64,000 nucleotides of DNA from Meconema thalassinum (Eukaryota > Arthropoda > Insecta > Orthoptera > Tettigoniidae). Made by a program: the position numbers and the translations under genes. Positions 42,840 to 53,947 of the stretch are shown here, in pieces (the stretch's first letter is position 1; each line of letters begins with the position of its first letter). Location of the stretch: the NCBI GenBank assembly GCA_946902985.2, contig OX336388.2, forward strand, positions 288,030,526 through 288,094,525, given 5' to 3'. Below the pieces are notes generated by a model that did no database searches, had not been told where the DNA came from, and saw only the letters and a list, made by a program, of their open reading frames with translations.

Positions 42840-44561
42840 TTCTTTGCTATGTGTACTCTGACTACTTCTTTGAAGGCCGGCGTGGGCGAATGTAGCATTT
42901 TCAAACGTAGATCTTCTAATAGCATAGTTTCTTTAGATAGTTCGTAAACTAATCTAGATCTTGTGTACCTGGATACTTCCATAGTTGTTTTAAAAAAGCG
43001 CGCTTTAACCTTTTCCAGCGTCCGTAGGTCGGTTGTCGTCAGCCTATCCCAAATAATTTCTAGCCCGTAAGTCAGAACAAGAATAATTTGGCTTTGAATA
43101 AAGCCATGGCAGTCTTCAGAGACAGTCTAGTTAGTTAGTTATTTTTGCTTTAAGGCGCGGAACTACGAGGTCATCTGCCCCTAACAGAAACAGTCTGTTG
43201 AGAAGATTAATGTCGTTTATTGTTTTTACTGCCGCAGTAGCTCGTAATTTTATGTGTATCCTGTAGGAACGTACCGTGGTCTGTAGGGTTAAGTCAAGAC
43301 ATTTAAAGTTGTTTACGATTCGTAGTGCACGCTGCTGAAAAAGTCGGACGTCTCGTGGGGAAATCCGCCCACCTATCCTGAAGATCATGTGTTCTGACTT
43401 TTGGATGTTCACTGATAAATGGTTAGTTTCCGTCCATACCTCTAAATCATTTAACGCTTTTTGTACTTCTGAAATGTCTTTTGAACCCAGTACCGTATCA
43501 TCGGCGTAAATATATATTCTGATATTCTTCACCTCATTTCTTATCGCGTCTACGATATCATGCGTCACGACATTAAACCGGAGAGGACGGAGAGAATCTC
43601 CCTGTAGCACGCCATTGGTCTGAATAATATCTTTGGAAGTTGATACGTTGTCTTCAGCATGTTATGAACCAGTTGAGATAGGACCTTATTTTTCTCGACT
43701 AAAACATCAAGTTTCCATGAAATGATAGGCCTATATCCATCCAATGTGTCAAATGCCTTCGTGAAGTAGATGAACACGGCATGAATCTTTTCATTTGGAA
43801 TACTGATGGAATTGTCTATGTCATCTAGTAGATTTCTTATTGTCTGCAACATATTCTGCGTCCTCTGAAGCCGAACTGCTCATCCGGAATTTTAGCGTCT
43901 AATTCCTTACTTAGTCTATCCGTTACGAGTTCAAAAATTGTTCTCCAAGGTGACCCACCGATAAGAGTTAGGATCCTGTGGATCACATTTCCCTTAATAG
44001 AGCATCTTTTTAATGGACGTTTTCCACGCCTCCGGAATGTCCCCTACTTGTAAACAAGTGTTCATTAGATTCGTGATAGTTGGCAAGAGAATATCTACTG
44101 TCGCCTTCAAATGTTCGCTACAAATGTCATCTGGCCCTGAATCCTTCTTGTCTTTCAGGCCGAGTATGAGTTTGACTTACCTCCTCCGGTGAAAATCGTG
44201 GATAGAACTTTAACTCCGTTCCACTAGGTTTCAATGGATAAGCAGAAGAGGAATTTCTTTGATTCAAGATCTCGTTGAAGTGGGCCTCCCAGATGTTTAT
44301 GTCAATTTTCCCGACCGACTGTGACCTTCTAGGATGCAACGCTATATAGGAATCCTTACTGGCATCTATCACCATCCTGTTTGCTTGTAATTCAATGTAC
44401 TCCGTCCGTGTCTTCTTTAAGAGATATTTATATTTTCTACTGCGTTGACTGTAGTTTCCCATTTCTTCAGCGTTGTTATTATCTTTTGCTAACCGAGCAT
44501 CTTTATAATGGAAGTTTTCCACGCCTCCTGATGTTCCAAGTAGCAATCTCTGTAGAACCAT
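42840..44561 (-). pseudogene. LINE family E copy 2, RT and linker (R1/I/Jockey-like)
   Basis: Broken minus-strand frames. 44561-44127 gives an endonuclease-RT linker. 43852-43565 has FTKAFDTLD (RT motif A). 43610-43131 has QGDSLRPLRFN (motif B) and IYADDTVLGS (motif C, YADD). 43090-42840 gives LTYGLEIIWDRLTTTDL and the TPAFKEVVR segment that continues in the insert-separated part. At least three frameshifts. Motif A is altered, since FTKAFD replaces FxDxxKAFD, so it could not be active. Confidence 0.75.
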
Positions 44562-45596
44562 TTTTGTTCAATTAATTGTCAGTTAGGTGCCATGTCGTGT
44601 GACATAGTTGGTTATCACTTATGAATTGACTGAGTGCTATTCTATCTCCTGTTGTTATTTTTTGTTTGTGCTAGTAAATAAAATGGAGTTATGAAATGTG
44701 CAATCAAGTATCGTACCTCTTTTTCCATTTGGTATTGGTGGATTATCAGCATCATTATTCTACAGCGTCAAGCCGTTGGTTTATTTATCCTTTATTCTTT
44801 ACAAATAGCAAATTGTGAAAGAAACGGAGTGGTTTCTTACGTACCGTGCGTTGCTGTTTGGTGTAGCAATGAGCAGCAAGAAGCCTATCTCTACGCACGA
44901 GATTCCTGCCGATTCTTTAGGTAAAGCTATAGATTCACAACGTGCAGTTGGTCCTTTGTAAATTATACTCTTACGTGCTTGCTTAAACAACAAGTAAATG
45001 TATTCATATAACATCCATTTTATTTGTTCAAAATGGCCACAATCATCCTATTTTATTACGTTATCATCTCGTGATAAATGATCTAATAATTGGGATGAGA
45101 CTGGTGCTATTATTTGTACAATGTGTTACATTGTTGGATTACTGAATTCTCCACGATAACGAGTATGCCAAGAGGTGCGCTCGTTGGAAGTAGAGGAGAA
45201 TTAGTTGATTGCTTCAAGCTTTGTTAATTTGAGACTCGCAAACTTCCCGCACAGAAAGAAAACAATTATTTACATTTACTCGCGACGTAGACATTTCTAA
45301 AACATGAGAAACTGTTATCTCAAATGCGTGCAAAAGTTACTGCCTAATCACAATATATAACATAGCTTACATAAATAGTTTAATGGCACGCTATTTTGCC
45401 ATCATATTGTCTGCCTTACTCACCAGAGTGCAGTATAGGTTAACAGTTGAAAATCGAAATTAGAAAATGACTGATAACCATTGGTCTTTTGAGAGCATTA
45501 CTTCCTAGTGTGTTGTTGTTCCATGTTTGGGCTACTTACAGTTCCTATTACTTGTGCATCGCATCAATGGTCGTGTAACTGTCAAAAGTTGTCACC
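44562..45596. other. Spacer, nothing recognised
   Basis: AT-rich with short ORFs only. Confidence 0.45.
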
Positions 45597-45600
45597 AGAC

Positions 45601-46219
45601 TGCAGCAGGGACCGAAGAGGTCCAGGCGCACTTGCGTCTCGCGACACACTTGGCTGGATAAGCTGAATGGTTGAATGGTGTGACGTCATCAAACTCGACA
45701 TTACTTCCTTAACTTACCCATTCCAGATTCTCGCTAAGTACAAGAACAAGAGTTGTCCAGCCAAGTCTGTCACGAGACGCAAGTTTTTCATCAACAAAAG
45801 CTTAGCACACTGATGAAATGAAATGAAATGAACAGTATTATTCTGAATAAAATTATAGATTAAAGCAGTAGACCAGCGTTCATTATTCTTTCGTCGCTAT
45901 AGTGGGCTGTTAGTGACAACACAACAGAATCTTTCTGTTCGTTATCCTACCAAAACTACGTTAACGTTTAGGCATTCAACCACTCGTAAGTATGGAAACT
46001 TTTATAGATTTTATTGATCCTGTAATGAGATTTCAAAATTTTGAACAAATTTTAAGAAATATAATTTTGTAAATGTCGTTAAAACGTGACTGGGATAACA
46101 ATCGCCTGTGTTACAAAAGTTATGTTAAAAGTTAAGTCTCGATCCAGGTCAGAGCGACCAATCAGCTTGTCCAGCCAAATCTGTCGCGAGACCCCTGGAC
46201 CCCTTCGGTCCCTGCTGCA
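45601..46219. mobile_element. TIR element of about 0.62 kb
   Basis: Inverted ends 45601-45666 and 46160-46219: TGCAGCAGGGACCGAAG, GGTCCAGG, CTCGCGACA, TTGGCTGGA.AAGCTGA in both, with a short gap in one. A further internal copy of the inner part lies at 45751-45790. No ORF. The right end has been amplified into the 80-bp array that follows. Confidence 0.7.
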
Positions 46220-46495
46220 CTCTTGTGGTAGCAACACGAAGTTCGCCTAAGGGCTTCTTCTTATTACTCCTTGCCTGGACCCCTTCAGTCCCTGCTGCAC
46301 TCTTGTGGTGGCAACACGAAGTTTGCCTAAGGGCTTCCCCTTATTACGCCTTGTCTGGACCCCTTCGGTCCCTGCTGCACTCTTGTGGTGGCAACACGAA
46401 TTTCGCCTAAGGGCTTCTCCTTATTACTCCTTGCCAGGGCCCCTTCGGTCACTGCTGCACTCTCGTGGCGGCAACACGAAGCTCGCCTAGAACAC
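46195..46495. repeat. 80-bp minisatellite, about four units
   Basis: Exact 80-bp periodicity: the GGAC/GGGC phrase occurs at 46197, 46277, 46357 and 46437. The unit contains CCTGCTGCACTCTTGTGG, CAACACGAAGTTCGCCTAAG and GGGCTTCTCCTTATTACTCC. Since 80 is not a multiple of 3, each frame reads the repeat differently. Confidence 0.95.
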
Positions 46496-46775
46496 ACTCA
46501 TTACGGGCTCCTCGTAAAGTTCAAGTGGTTTATAACACACACCTAATATCAGCGAGTTACGAGCTATTAACATCGCCGGGAAGTCAATAGCAGTTTGTGT
46601 TCTGTCGTATAACGGAGGTTAATATAGCAATCTGCAGTGAGAACCGGGGAGGGGTGGCCAAACTGGCTGGAACTAGAATGGCACAACTTAGGATGTATGA
46701 ATATAGAAAGAGCAGAATCAAACCAACAAAGAAATGACACTGTTTAAATTATAGTCGCGTGTACTTGGGTGTTGT

Positions 46776-47390
46776 TGTTGTTTGAGTCTTCAGTCTTTTG
46801 ACTGGTTTGATGCAGCCCTCCACGCCACTCCGTCCTGAACTAATCGTTTCATCACTACATAGCTACCACACCCTTCATCCAAGGTAATCTGTTTAACATA
46901 TTCTAACCATGGTCTAACCCTACAGTTCTTGTTCTCGACCCTTCCTTCCATAATTAAGCTTGTTATTCCTGGGTGTCTTAGTATGTGTCCTACCAACCTA
47001 TCTCTTCTCTTCATTAGTAGTCGCCAGAAACTTCTCTCCTGTCCCAATCGTCCTAATACCTCTTCATTTGTAACCCTATCTACCCATCTGATCTTCATCA
47101 TTCTCCTGTAACAACACATTTCAAACGCTTCAATTCTCCTCTTTTCTGCTGCACCAACAGTATATGTTTCACTTCCATAGAGCGCCACGCTTCTGACAAT
47201 GGCTTTCAAAAATGACTTCCTAATACCTAAATCTATATTTGATGTCAACAGAATCCATTTCTGTAGAAATGCTTTTCTTGCCAGAGCCAACCTACTATTT
47301 ATCCTCTTTGCTTCGTCCATCACTGGTTATTTAGCTTCCTCAGTAACAGAAGTCTCCTACTTCCTGTAGATTTTCACCTTGTAACTGTTC
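46776..47390 (-). pseudogene. LINE family A, 5'-truncated copy
   Basis: The minus-strand frame 47323-46790 is uninterrupted through the C-terminal region (LGIRKSFLKAIVRSVALYGSET... RMMKIRWVDRVTNEEV) and ends, like the long copy, in SNQSKD. The tail is (TTG)n-GAGTCTTCAGTC at 46776. RT is missing. Confidence 0.85.
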
Positions 47391-48504
47391 TTACATGATT
47401 CGGGGGTGGTGGTAATTAATACCATAAGGAAACATACTCTATTTTCATATTCTATATTGCGCCCGTTCGCATTGGTATAATCGATCACAGGATCCTTGGA
47501 GAAATTGCTACTATGCTGAAGGGCAGTCGAACACACCCTACAGGAAGCGGGAAGAATATTGAGCAAGATTGATTATAATTAAACTTTTATACATTTTGGA
47601 TACCCCGTAAGTCGTTGAAGGTGCCTGCTAATTATATGTTCTGAATGGTTTGGGACATGCTTGTATGAGGATTGTTTAGGCTGTTGGGATGATGATTGTT
47701 CGAGGAATGCTTAGACTGTGGGGATGACGATTGGTTGAGGATTGCAACACAGCTCAGCTGCTCCATATCCTTCACGTTCTTTCTTTCGAAATACAGAGTT
47801 TAAGTTCAGGTATCTTAGCTCAATCATCCAACAAGGTGGTGGATTAGAGGAAGAGATAAGATCAGGATATAGACGAGATGAATGAAATGTAAAAATGTAT
47901 CGAAGTGATCTATGGGAAGAAGATGGAATTAGTCAGAACAGTTTGGAGGAGAGAACTCCACGTTAATGGCAATAACAATGCTGATAAACAAGTAATGTTT
48001 AGCTAGTTGGAAGAAGATGCTGATGGGAATAACGAACCTGGAATACGAGCAGAAACACAGAGGAGCTCGTAGCAGAAAGTGATTGGAGCAAATGAAGGTG
48101 GTGTGGGAAGTTTGATTGAATTAATGTTGAGCGGTGCAAGACTTCCTTTCAAAAGAAGAGAATGATGTAAATAGACGTGGAAACACATCTAAGAGCTTAA
48201 AAGAAGACAGGGAAATCACCACTGGTGAGATTAAATGGAGCATGTTCACAGACTCAATGGGACAGCGGAGAAACTAAATTATTGGGAGAGGGTTTCAAAA
48301 GCTTGAAGCATTTTCAGAAACGCCAGTGGGAGATGTGAAAAACCGCAATGTTGTCTGAGATGAAAGACATTTAATAGTTTGTTACTATTTTGCAAATAAT
48401 GCACTTGGACGTCAATTGTGTTTCCCAAAAGGAGGACGTGTCCCGTTAACTCTTTATTAAGATCTTTTATTTGTATTTATTTTAATATAATTTTACGTTC
48501 GACG
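47391..48504. other. Spacer with an eroded LINE RT fragment near 47800-47990
   Basis: At about 47805-47880 the plus strand reads EFKYLSSIIQ followed by Q, G and GLEEEI. This fits the FKYLGS-x-I-x-xDGG segment found downstream of RT in several LINEs. Nothing else recognised. Confidence 0.4.
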
Positions 48505-49352
48505 ATGTCGAAATGTAAATATTATATGTCAGAAAACTGTATCATAATGAGGGTCATTTTAGTACTATTCTTCATTATGAAACAGTTTCTCCAGCCAATC
48601 AGAGCTCATTCATTGACCAATTAGGTAAGGATAGCTTCGCACATGCGCTCAAAATCCAACACGTCGGGCATGAATTGCATGATTTGAAAGTTCAAATTGG
48701 ATATCGGATCAACCATTGTAGTTACAATCCCAAACACAAAGACAAATCAGCACGAACCTTTACGGTAACAAGAAAATATTATGAGAAATGCAAGAAATGT
48801 ATGAATCTACGTCCAGAAGTTAGCAACATAGCATCCTTCTATATAAATTACCGACATGGAAAGTGCACAGTCCATATGTTCGCGTAAATAAACTGGCGAA
48901 TATGAGACACGAAATTGCACTCTACCTTAATATCCCCAACTCCAATTTCTACACAGCGCATTGCTTTCTAACGACTTCGGTGACAATATTAGTGAATGCT
49001 AGTTCTGATCGACACTAGACATCATGCAGGCTGTAAACAATAGCATTGCCAAGCAAAGTAAATGGTCTCTGCTTTCGAAATTTTTGACCCACGCATGCGC
49101 TCTGTTCAGTCAGCAAACCACCCAGCGCGCTCTGTTCACTAACTGAAGTAACTGAATCCCACAGATATTTATGAATATGTATGTTAGAACATATAATAAA
49201 GTTATGATTATGGTCGAACATAAACAGTCGTATGCAACTCGCCTATAATGGTAATTAAGACATTCGTATGGAAATTATAAAACTCAAAACGTTATAAACA
49301 TACTCGTGTCTTAATTATTGCCATTATAGGCTCGTTGCATAATGTACTATTA
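48505..49352 (+). mobile_element. Fold-back repeat family F, copy 4 (long form)
   Basis: Starts TTCGACGATGTCGAAATG and ends GGCTCGTTGCATAATGTACTATT. The terminal palindrome is at 49230-49350. It contains a central segment of about 350 bp (48666-49010), part of which is also in copy 2. That segment includes a 70-codon ORF at 48675-48887. Confidence 0.8.
48675..48887 (+). CDS. Hypothetical ORF in repeat F long form (70 codons)
   Basis: MHDLKVQIGYR... with a YYEKCKKCMNLRP segment (Cys-x-x-Cys) and a Lys/Tyr-rich composition, ending HGKCTVHMFA. The last part (about 20 codons from FYINYRHGKC) is still recognisable in copy 2 at 12601-12645, where the upstream part is deleted. It may be a leftover of a transposase or a captured gene. 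No known domain. Confidence 0.3.
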   Translation: MHDLKVQIGYRINHCSYNPKHKDKSARTFTVTRKYYEKCKKCMNLRPEVSNIASFYINYRHGKCTVHMFA

Positions 49353-49456
49353 ATGTTTTTACCCTAATATTAATTATTATTAATTTTTCATTTTTATTTT
49401 TAACATTTTAATGTTCTTAAAATTAAGATTATACAATAATAGTAGTTTAATTTGGA

Positions 49457-49790
49457 AGCCTCCGTGGCTTAGGCGGCAGCACGCCGGCCTCTCACCGCTG
49501 GGTCCGTGGTTCAAATCCCGGTCACTCCATGTGAGATCTGTGCTGGACAAAACGGAGGCAGACAGGTTTTTCTCCGGGTACTCCGGTTTTCCCTGTCAAA
49601 ATTTCATTCCAGCAACACTCTCCACTATCATTTCATTTCATCTGTCATTCATTTAATCATTGTCCCAGAGGAGTGCGTCAGGCCTCGGCAGCCAGCACAG
49701 TTCATATCCTCGCCGCTAGATGGGGGCTTCATTCATTCCATTCCTGACCCGGTCGGAGACTGGAAGCAGGCTGTGGATTTTCATTTTTCA
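49457..49790 (+). mobile_element. tRNA-derived SINE, family S3
   Basis: Head GCCTCCGTGGCTTAGGCGGC (A-box-like) and GGTTCAAATCCCGGTCACTC (B box) at 49508-49527, then the body GACAGGTTTTTCTCCGGGTA... The 3' part has CCTCGGCAGCCAGCACAG and a TTTCATTTTTC end. Its body differs from S1 and S2. Confidence 0.8.
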
Positions 49791-50569
49791 GTAGTTTAAT
49801 TTGTATAAGCTTATTTAAAAAAAATCTAATGTTATTATCATATTAATTGTTTCACCCTAATAATAATTAATATTTTCAAAATTGTATTTTCTTCAACATT
49901 TTAATGTTCTAAAAATTAAGGACATAAAAGTATTATAATTTGAATTTTTATGAGATTTTTTATTTTTAATTATATTTTTTTTAGGCCTACCATTTACAAA
50001 ACTTCTTAATTTTAATTGTTTTTATTTAAAAAATTGTTTCATGTACTTAAGGTCAAGGAGATAAAGAGAAAATATCTGGATTTCAGTAATATTAACACTT
50101 CCAAAATAACATTTGTTGGTGAAAGATTCAACCATCAGCATCATTAACAATATAAATTGTCCTTATCCTCGGTTGGTCAAGGTAACTTGGTTTCAGGAAC
50201 TGCAGAGGCGGTGCCTCAACAATGATTACGACAGAAAGAGGTGCAGTGTTAATTTTCTAACAGTCAGTTAACTTCGAATAACGGCCAAAATATCATCCTG
50301 TATTAACCACATAGGGGATAGAAAGACAATGCTTACAAATTGACGGAATTAACTAATCGCCGTGTGGTCTTCAAATACATTCCATGTCCGCTCTTCGGAG
50401 CAAATTTATGATTGAATTTCTAAAACCATTGGGGATTTCAACTTTTCATGATTGAAAGTAATTAGATTCAGACTCCGCAGTATTCGCTGCAAATGCAACA
50501 CTCCCTTTTGTTTTTCTTGAGAGCATTAGTCTTCCAATGCTACCAACACTCCAATAGAAATACTATTTA
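49791..50569. other. AT-rich spacer, nothing recognised
   Basis: No supported feature. Confidence 0.45.
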
Positions 50570-50840
50570 GTTTTTTTCATGCGAATTGAACACTTAGGAT
50601 CACGCACCAATTTATTTTTGTTTTCCTCTGCCTGGAGTTTCCTCTGTCTCCAATATTCCTTGATGTGTTCACTGGCATGTTTCCTTTGATCTTGTGTCCA
50701 AGTTCGTCCACTTCCCTTAGGTATTACTTCATCTTGAAACCTTCCAGATTTTACACTTCTCTCCTAAATTCACTTCTTTCTAGTATCTGAGACTCTGTGA
50801 TGTTCAACTGTAATAAATATTTCCTAACTTCCTTAGTCCA
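50570..50840 (-). pseudogene. LINE B relative, C-terminal part (split by LINE C)
   Basis: The minus strand reads GRTWTQDQRKHASEHIKEYW and RQRKLQAEENKNK, matching the LINE B C-terminus (GRKWTEERKKGHSEF.RRFWEEKKRK). It continues at 51886 on the other side of the LINE C insertion. Confidence 0.75.
50825..50840. other. 16-bp target-site duplication of LINE C, left
   Basis: TAACTTCCTTAGTCCA, repeated exactly at 51886-51901. Confidence 0.9.
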
Positions 50841-51885
50841 GGAATATAAAATCCCAACAAAGATCATCAGAATCATGGAAGAGATATACGAAGGGTATGA
50901 GTGCCAGGTTCTTCACGAAGGCAAATTAACAGAAAAGGTAAAGGTCAGTTCCGGAGTGAGACAGGGGTGTGTCCTTTCCCCCACTCTGTTCCTGTTGGTC
51001 CTGGATAGTGTGATGAAGAAGATAATGGGAGGACGGAAGAGGGGTATTCAATGGGGTATAAATTACAGGCTTGAAGATCTGGATTTCGCAGACGACATTT
51101 GTCTTATGGCACAACGGTACCGAGACATAGAAGATACACTGGGGAGGTTGCAGAGAGAAGCAGAACGTGCAGGACTGATGATCAACACCAACAAGACCAA
51201 ACAGATGAGGATAAATTCTGACATCACGACTAGTTTGACAGTCAACGGAAAGGACATTGAGCAAGTTGAGTCCTTCTTCTACCTTGGAAGTATAGTCACA
51301 AATGATGGGGGAGCAGAGGAGGATGTTCGAAGCCGTATCAGGAAGGCAAATGGTGCCTTTGTCCAGCTTTACCCCATCTGGAGAAATAGAAACATTTCCA
51401 GGAAGACCAAGCTCCGCCTTTTCAATAGCAACGTAAAGTCGATTCTTCTCTACGGCTGTGAAACATGGAAAGTCACAAAACCGATCAACAACCAGCTACA
51501 GGTGTTCATTAACAGATGTCTGCGTCGCATCATGAATGTGAGGTGGCCGGACATAATCTCAAATGAAGATCTTGGGACCATCACCAATCAACAACCGATT
51601 AGCATCCAGATCAAGGAGAGGAAATGGCGCTGGATTGGTCACACACTAAGGAAGCCGGACGGAGCTATTGAGAGGGCGGCGCTAGACTGGAATCCTCAAG
51701 GCGCCAGGATGCGAGGTCGACCTAAAAAGACCTGGAAGAGGACGATCGAAAATGAAATTGCAGAGGTGGACAAGAACTGGAGCCAAGTGAAGAGAATGGC
51801 CAGGAACCGTACTGCGTGGAGAAATTTTGCCAAGGCCCTATGATCCGGAAGGAGCGGCAGGAATTAAGTAAGTAAGTTAAGTAAG
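50841..51885 (+). mobile_element. LINE family C, 5'-truncated insertion with intact RT-end ORF
   Basis: The ORF 50797-51843 is open through the whole insertion; its first 15 codons are flanking DNA. It starts just before RT motif B (SSGVRQGCVLSPTLFLLVLD). It has LDFADDICLMAQ with the catalytic FADD, then FFYLGSIVTNDGGAEEDVRS and a C-terminal domain with ILLYGCETWK and RMRGRPKKTW. RT motif A and the endonuclease are cut off, so it cannot be active, but the absence of stops implies a fairly young insertion. The tail is an imperfect (GTAA)n. A 16-bp duplication flanks it. RTE-like, clade provisional. Confidence 0.9.
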
Positions 51886-51901
51886 TAACTTCCTTAGTCC
51901 A

Positions 51902-52130
51902 CGTTGGAGTGGTCTTCTTCTTCCAGAGACAGTCGAATATTTGTTTTGTTAATCTATGTTAGTGCATTCTGTATAAATGTCCGAGGAATGTCAGCCTCCT
52001 CTTCCGCATAGTCTCTGAGATTCTTGTAGACTTCTCTGTTGCTTCGCAGTTTCCATCCGTCTTCATTCCGAACTGCACCCATGATTTGTCTTAGTCCTTT
52101 CCAGAACTTCTCATCGAGAGGCATTCACTG
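51902..52130 (-). pseudogene. LINE B relative, continuation
   Basis: The minus strand gives EKFWKGLRQIMGAVRNEDGW and IFDCLWKKKTTPTWTKEVRK in different frames, matching LINE B around ERKILRKIYGP and the region before its C-terminus. 52131-52400 shows nothing clear. Confidence 0.7.
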
Positions 52131-52402
52131 GCAAAGAGACATTCCATTTTTACGACAGTGTAATAATGCCTTATTTTGGTATTCCAGGAGATGCGTCCAG
52201 GCACCAAGCCAGTGTTTGTGAACGAATCGGCTCCATGATCGCCAATTAGCAGCACTATGGCGTCTACTGCTCTCCTTGAAATAACTTAATAAAATAATGA
52301 ATCTAACCAACGCCTCTGCTTCTCTTGCCCTCTATAGCTGAGTTCATTAACCTCTTAGGTAATCTCTCCTCACCCACATGACGTCACCACTTAAGTTAAC
52401 CG

Positions 52403-52730
52403 GCTTCGGTGTCGTAGTCGGTATCATGCTGAACTGCTGTGCCCAAGATAGCGGGTTCAAACTCGGCCGAAGTCGTCGGATTTTTTAAGAGCGTTAAAAT
52501 CCTTCAGAATATCTTACTTTGGAGGGGAAGTACAGCCGGCGGTCCCATGATATAGATTTATGGCATGTAAAAGATCCTTCCACAGACTAAACTTGTGTAA
52601 TGCTAAATTGTTAGGTTAGATTTCGTCAGAACGCTCTATGTTCCAACGTTCACCACTAGGTATCATTGATATCTGGTAGCAAAAGTTGAAACTACTTGAA
52701 ATTGAACGGAACTTGTAGCTCACCCTAAGG
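52403..52730 (+). mobile_element. tRNA-derived SINE S2, without tail
   Basis: GGCTTCGGTGTCGTAGTCGG head, B box GGTTCAAACTCGG, body GAGGGGAAGTACAGCCGGCG. The conserved S2 tail is absent; the sequence passes instead into the repeat at 52733-52815. Confidence 0.8.
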
Positions 52731-52732
52731 GT

Positions 52733-52815
52733 GTCCGCTGGAAGCAGCTACAATCTCAGGCGAGCCGAACATGTCCTCGGATACTTCCGGTACTAAACGC
52801 CATAATATAAATAAA
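52733..52815 (-). repeat. Dispersed repeat, inverse of 1544-1645
   Basis: CTTGTAGCTCACCCTAAGGG, GCAGCTACA and CCGAACATGTCCTCGGA.AC are the reverse complement of 1544-1645, followed by AAATAAATAAAA. 52816-53160 shows nothing else. Confidence 0.65.
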
Positions 52816-53161
52816 TAAAAAACACCTAAGTTGACTTATACGAACAGCCTCATCCTACCTTCCTGCCATCGATGTGTCCCTGTAACCAGTCGTGCCACCC
52901 TCACCCCTGCTCTGTTTCTTGACCCTGTATGGGATAGTGGTCTCTATATTAAACACCTGTCATGAGGACAGTTCAAAGATGCTGATAGTTCAATCTTTCA
53001 GCCAAATTTCGGAGAATGTTCATGCCGAAGTGCTGGTACATCTAAAAATCAAATATTATATACGTATCTACTTGACGTAATGTGCTGGATACAATATAAA
53101 AATAATAAAACTAAGATGGTATATTGGCTTTCACGGCCGGTGGATTAAAGCTCAGCTATTC

Positions 53162-53366
53162 CTCTAGGTTCGTGCCGTGTCTTGTGTGGGGTTTCGTCCA
53201 GGACACCAAGCTCACAGTAAGGAGGCACACATGTGCTTCATAAGAAAGGCGTAGCGCGCAGTTCGCTACTCCTGAGGGGGTCCGGGTGGGGACACCAAGA
53301 ACCCGCTGATGAGCCAGTTTGGTGTCCTAGGCGAAACCCCACACAAGACACGGCACAAACCTAGAA
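53162..53366. repeat. Hairpin element, 48-nt arms
   Basis: Arms 53162-53209 and 53319-53366 around about 109 nt. GTGTCTTGTGTGGGGTTTCG pairs with CGAAACCCCACACAAGACAC. A second GGACACCAAGAACC phrase lies in the loop. 53367-53469 is AT-rich. Confidence 0.85.
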
Positions 53367-53469
53367 GAATTGTTGAGTTTTAAAACTAAGAACATTAACA
53401 ATTACAGTGTAAAAAATATAAATTGAGAAATAAAAATCATAAAAATAAAATTACTTATTCTTCTTCTTT

Positions 53470-53945
53470 CGAATTTGGACAACTATGGACCGCATAGAAC
53501 TTAAGGCTTCTTGGCCTTCCTTCTCTTTTCTTCCCAGAACCTCGTCATTCTTTCGCTCCTATCTTTCTCTCCTCCTCGGAAATGATCCGCACGGGTCTCT
53601 TTGTATTTTGTTTCTCTTCAAATGATTTTAAACTGTCGACCTTTCTTCTATTGCGGATCAACTCCGGAATAATTCCAACTTCTGCTGCACCCCTCTTGAC
53701 CTCTTCTACCCACTTAGAGGTGGCCTATAATCCCATGATGTATTTGAAGATCTTTTTGGTTAGTCGGTTCTCGTCCAATCTTACAGGTGTCCATAGAATT
53801 TCAGGCTTCTTTTCCGCATTTTTCAGAACACTTGTAGAGCTCCTCGTTTTTCCTCTTCATCCATGTTTCATCAGAAGTCTTCTGAGGTCCCAGAATTTTC
53901 CTCAGAATCTTCTTTTCCTTTTTCTCGAGTTCATGCAGCGCCCCT
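53470..53945 (-). pseudogene. LINE family B relative, C-terminal part (split by hairpin-ended element)
   Basis: The minus strand contains LHELEKKEKKILRKILGP near 53940-53885 and RFWEEKRRKAKK near 53520, matching the LINE B C-terminal third. The upstream half of the same copy is at 55384-55810, so the hairpin-ended element inserted between ...ASECLILN and ALHELEK. Confidence 0.8.
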
Positions 53946-53947
53946 TT

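Noticed and set aside
46225..46490. ORFs with a hydrophobic Trp/Leu-rich repeat
   Set aside because: They read the 80-bp tandem repeat in different frames; no other support.
46195..46495. CRISPR-like array
   Set aside because: Units are contiguous 80-bp tandem repeats without unique spacers, in a eukaryotic context.
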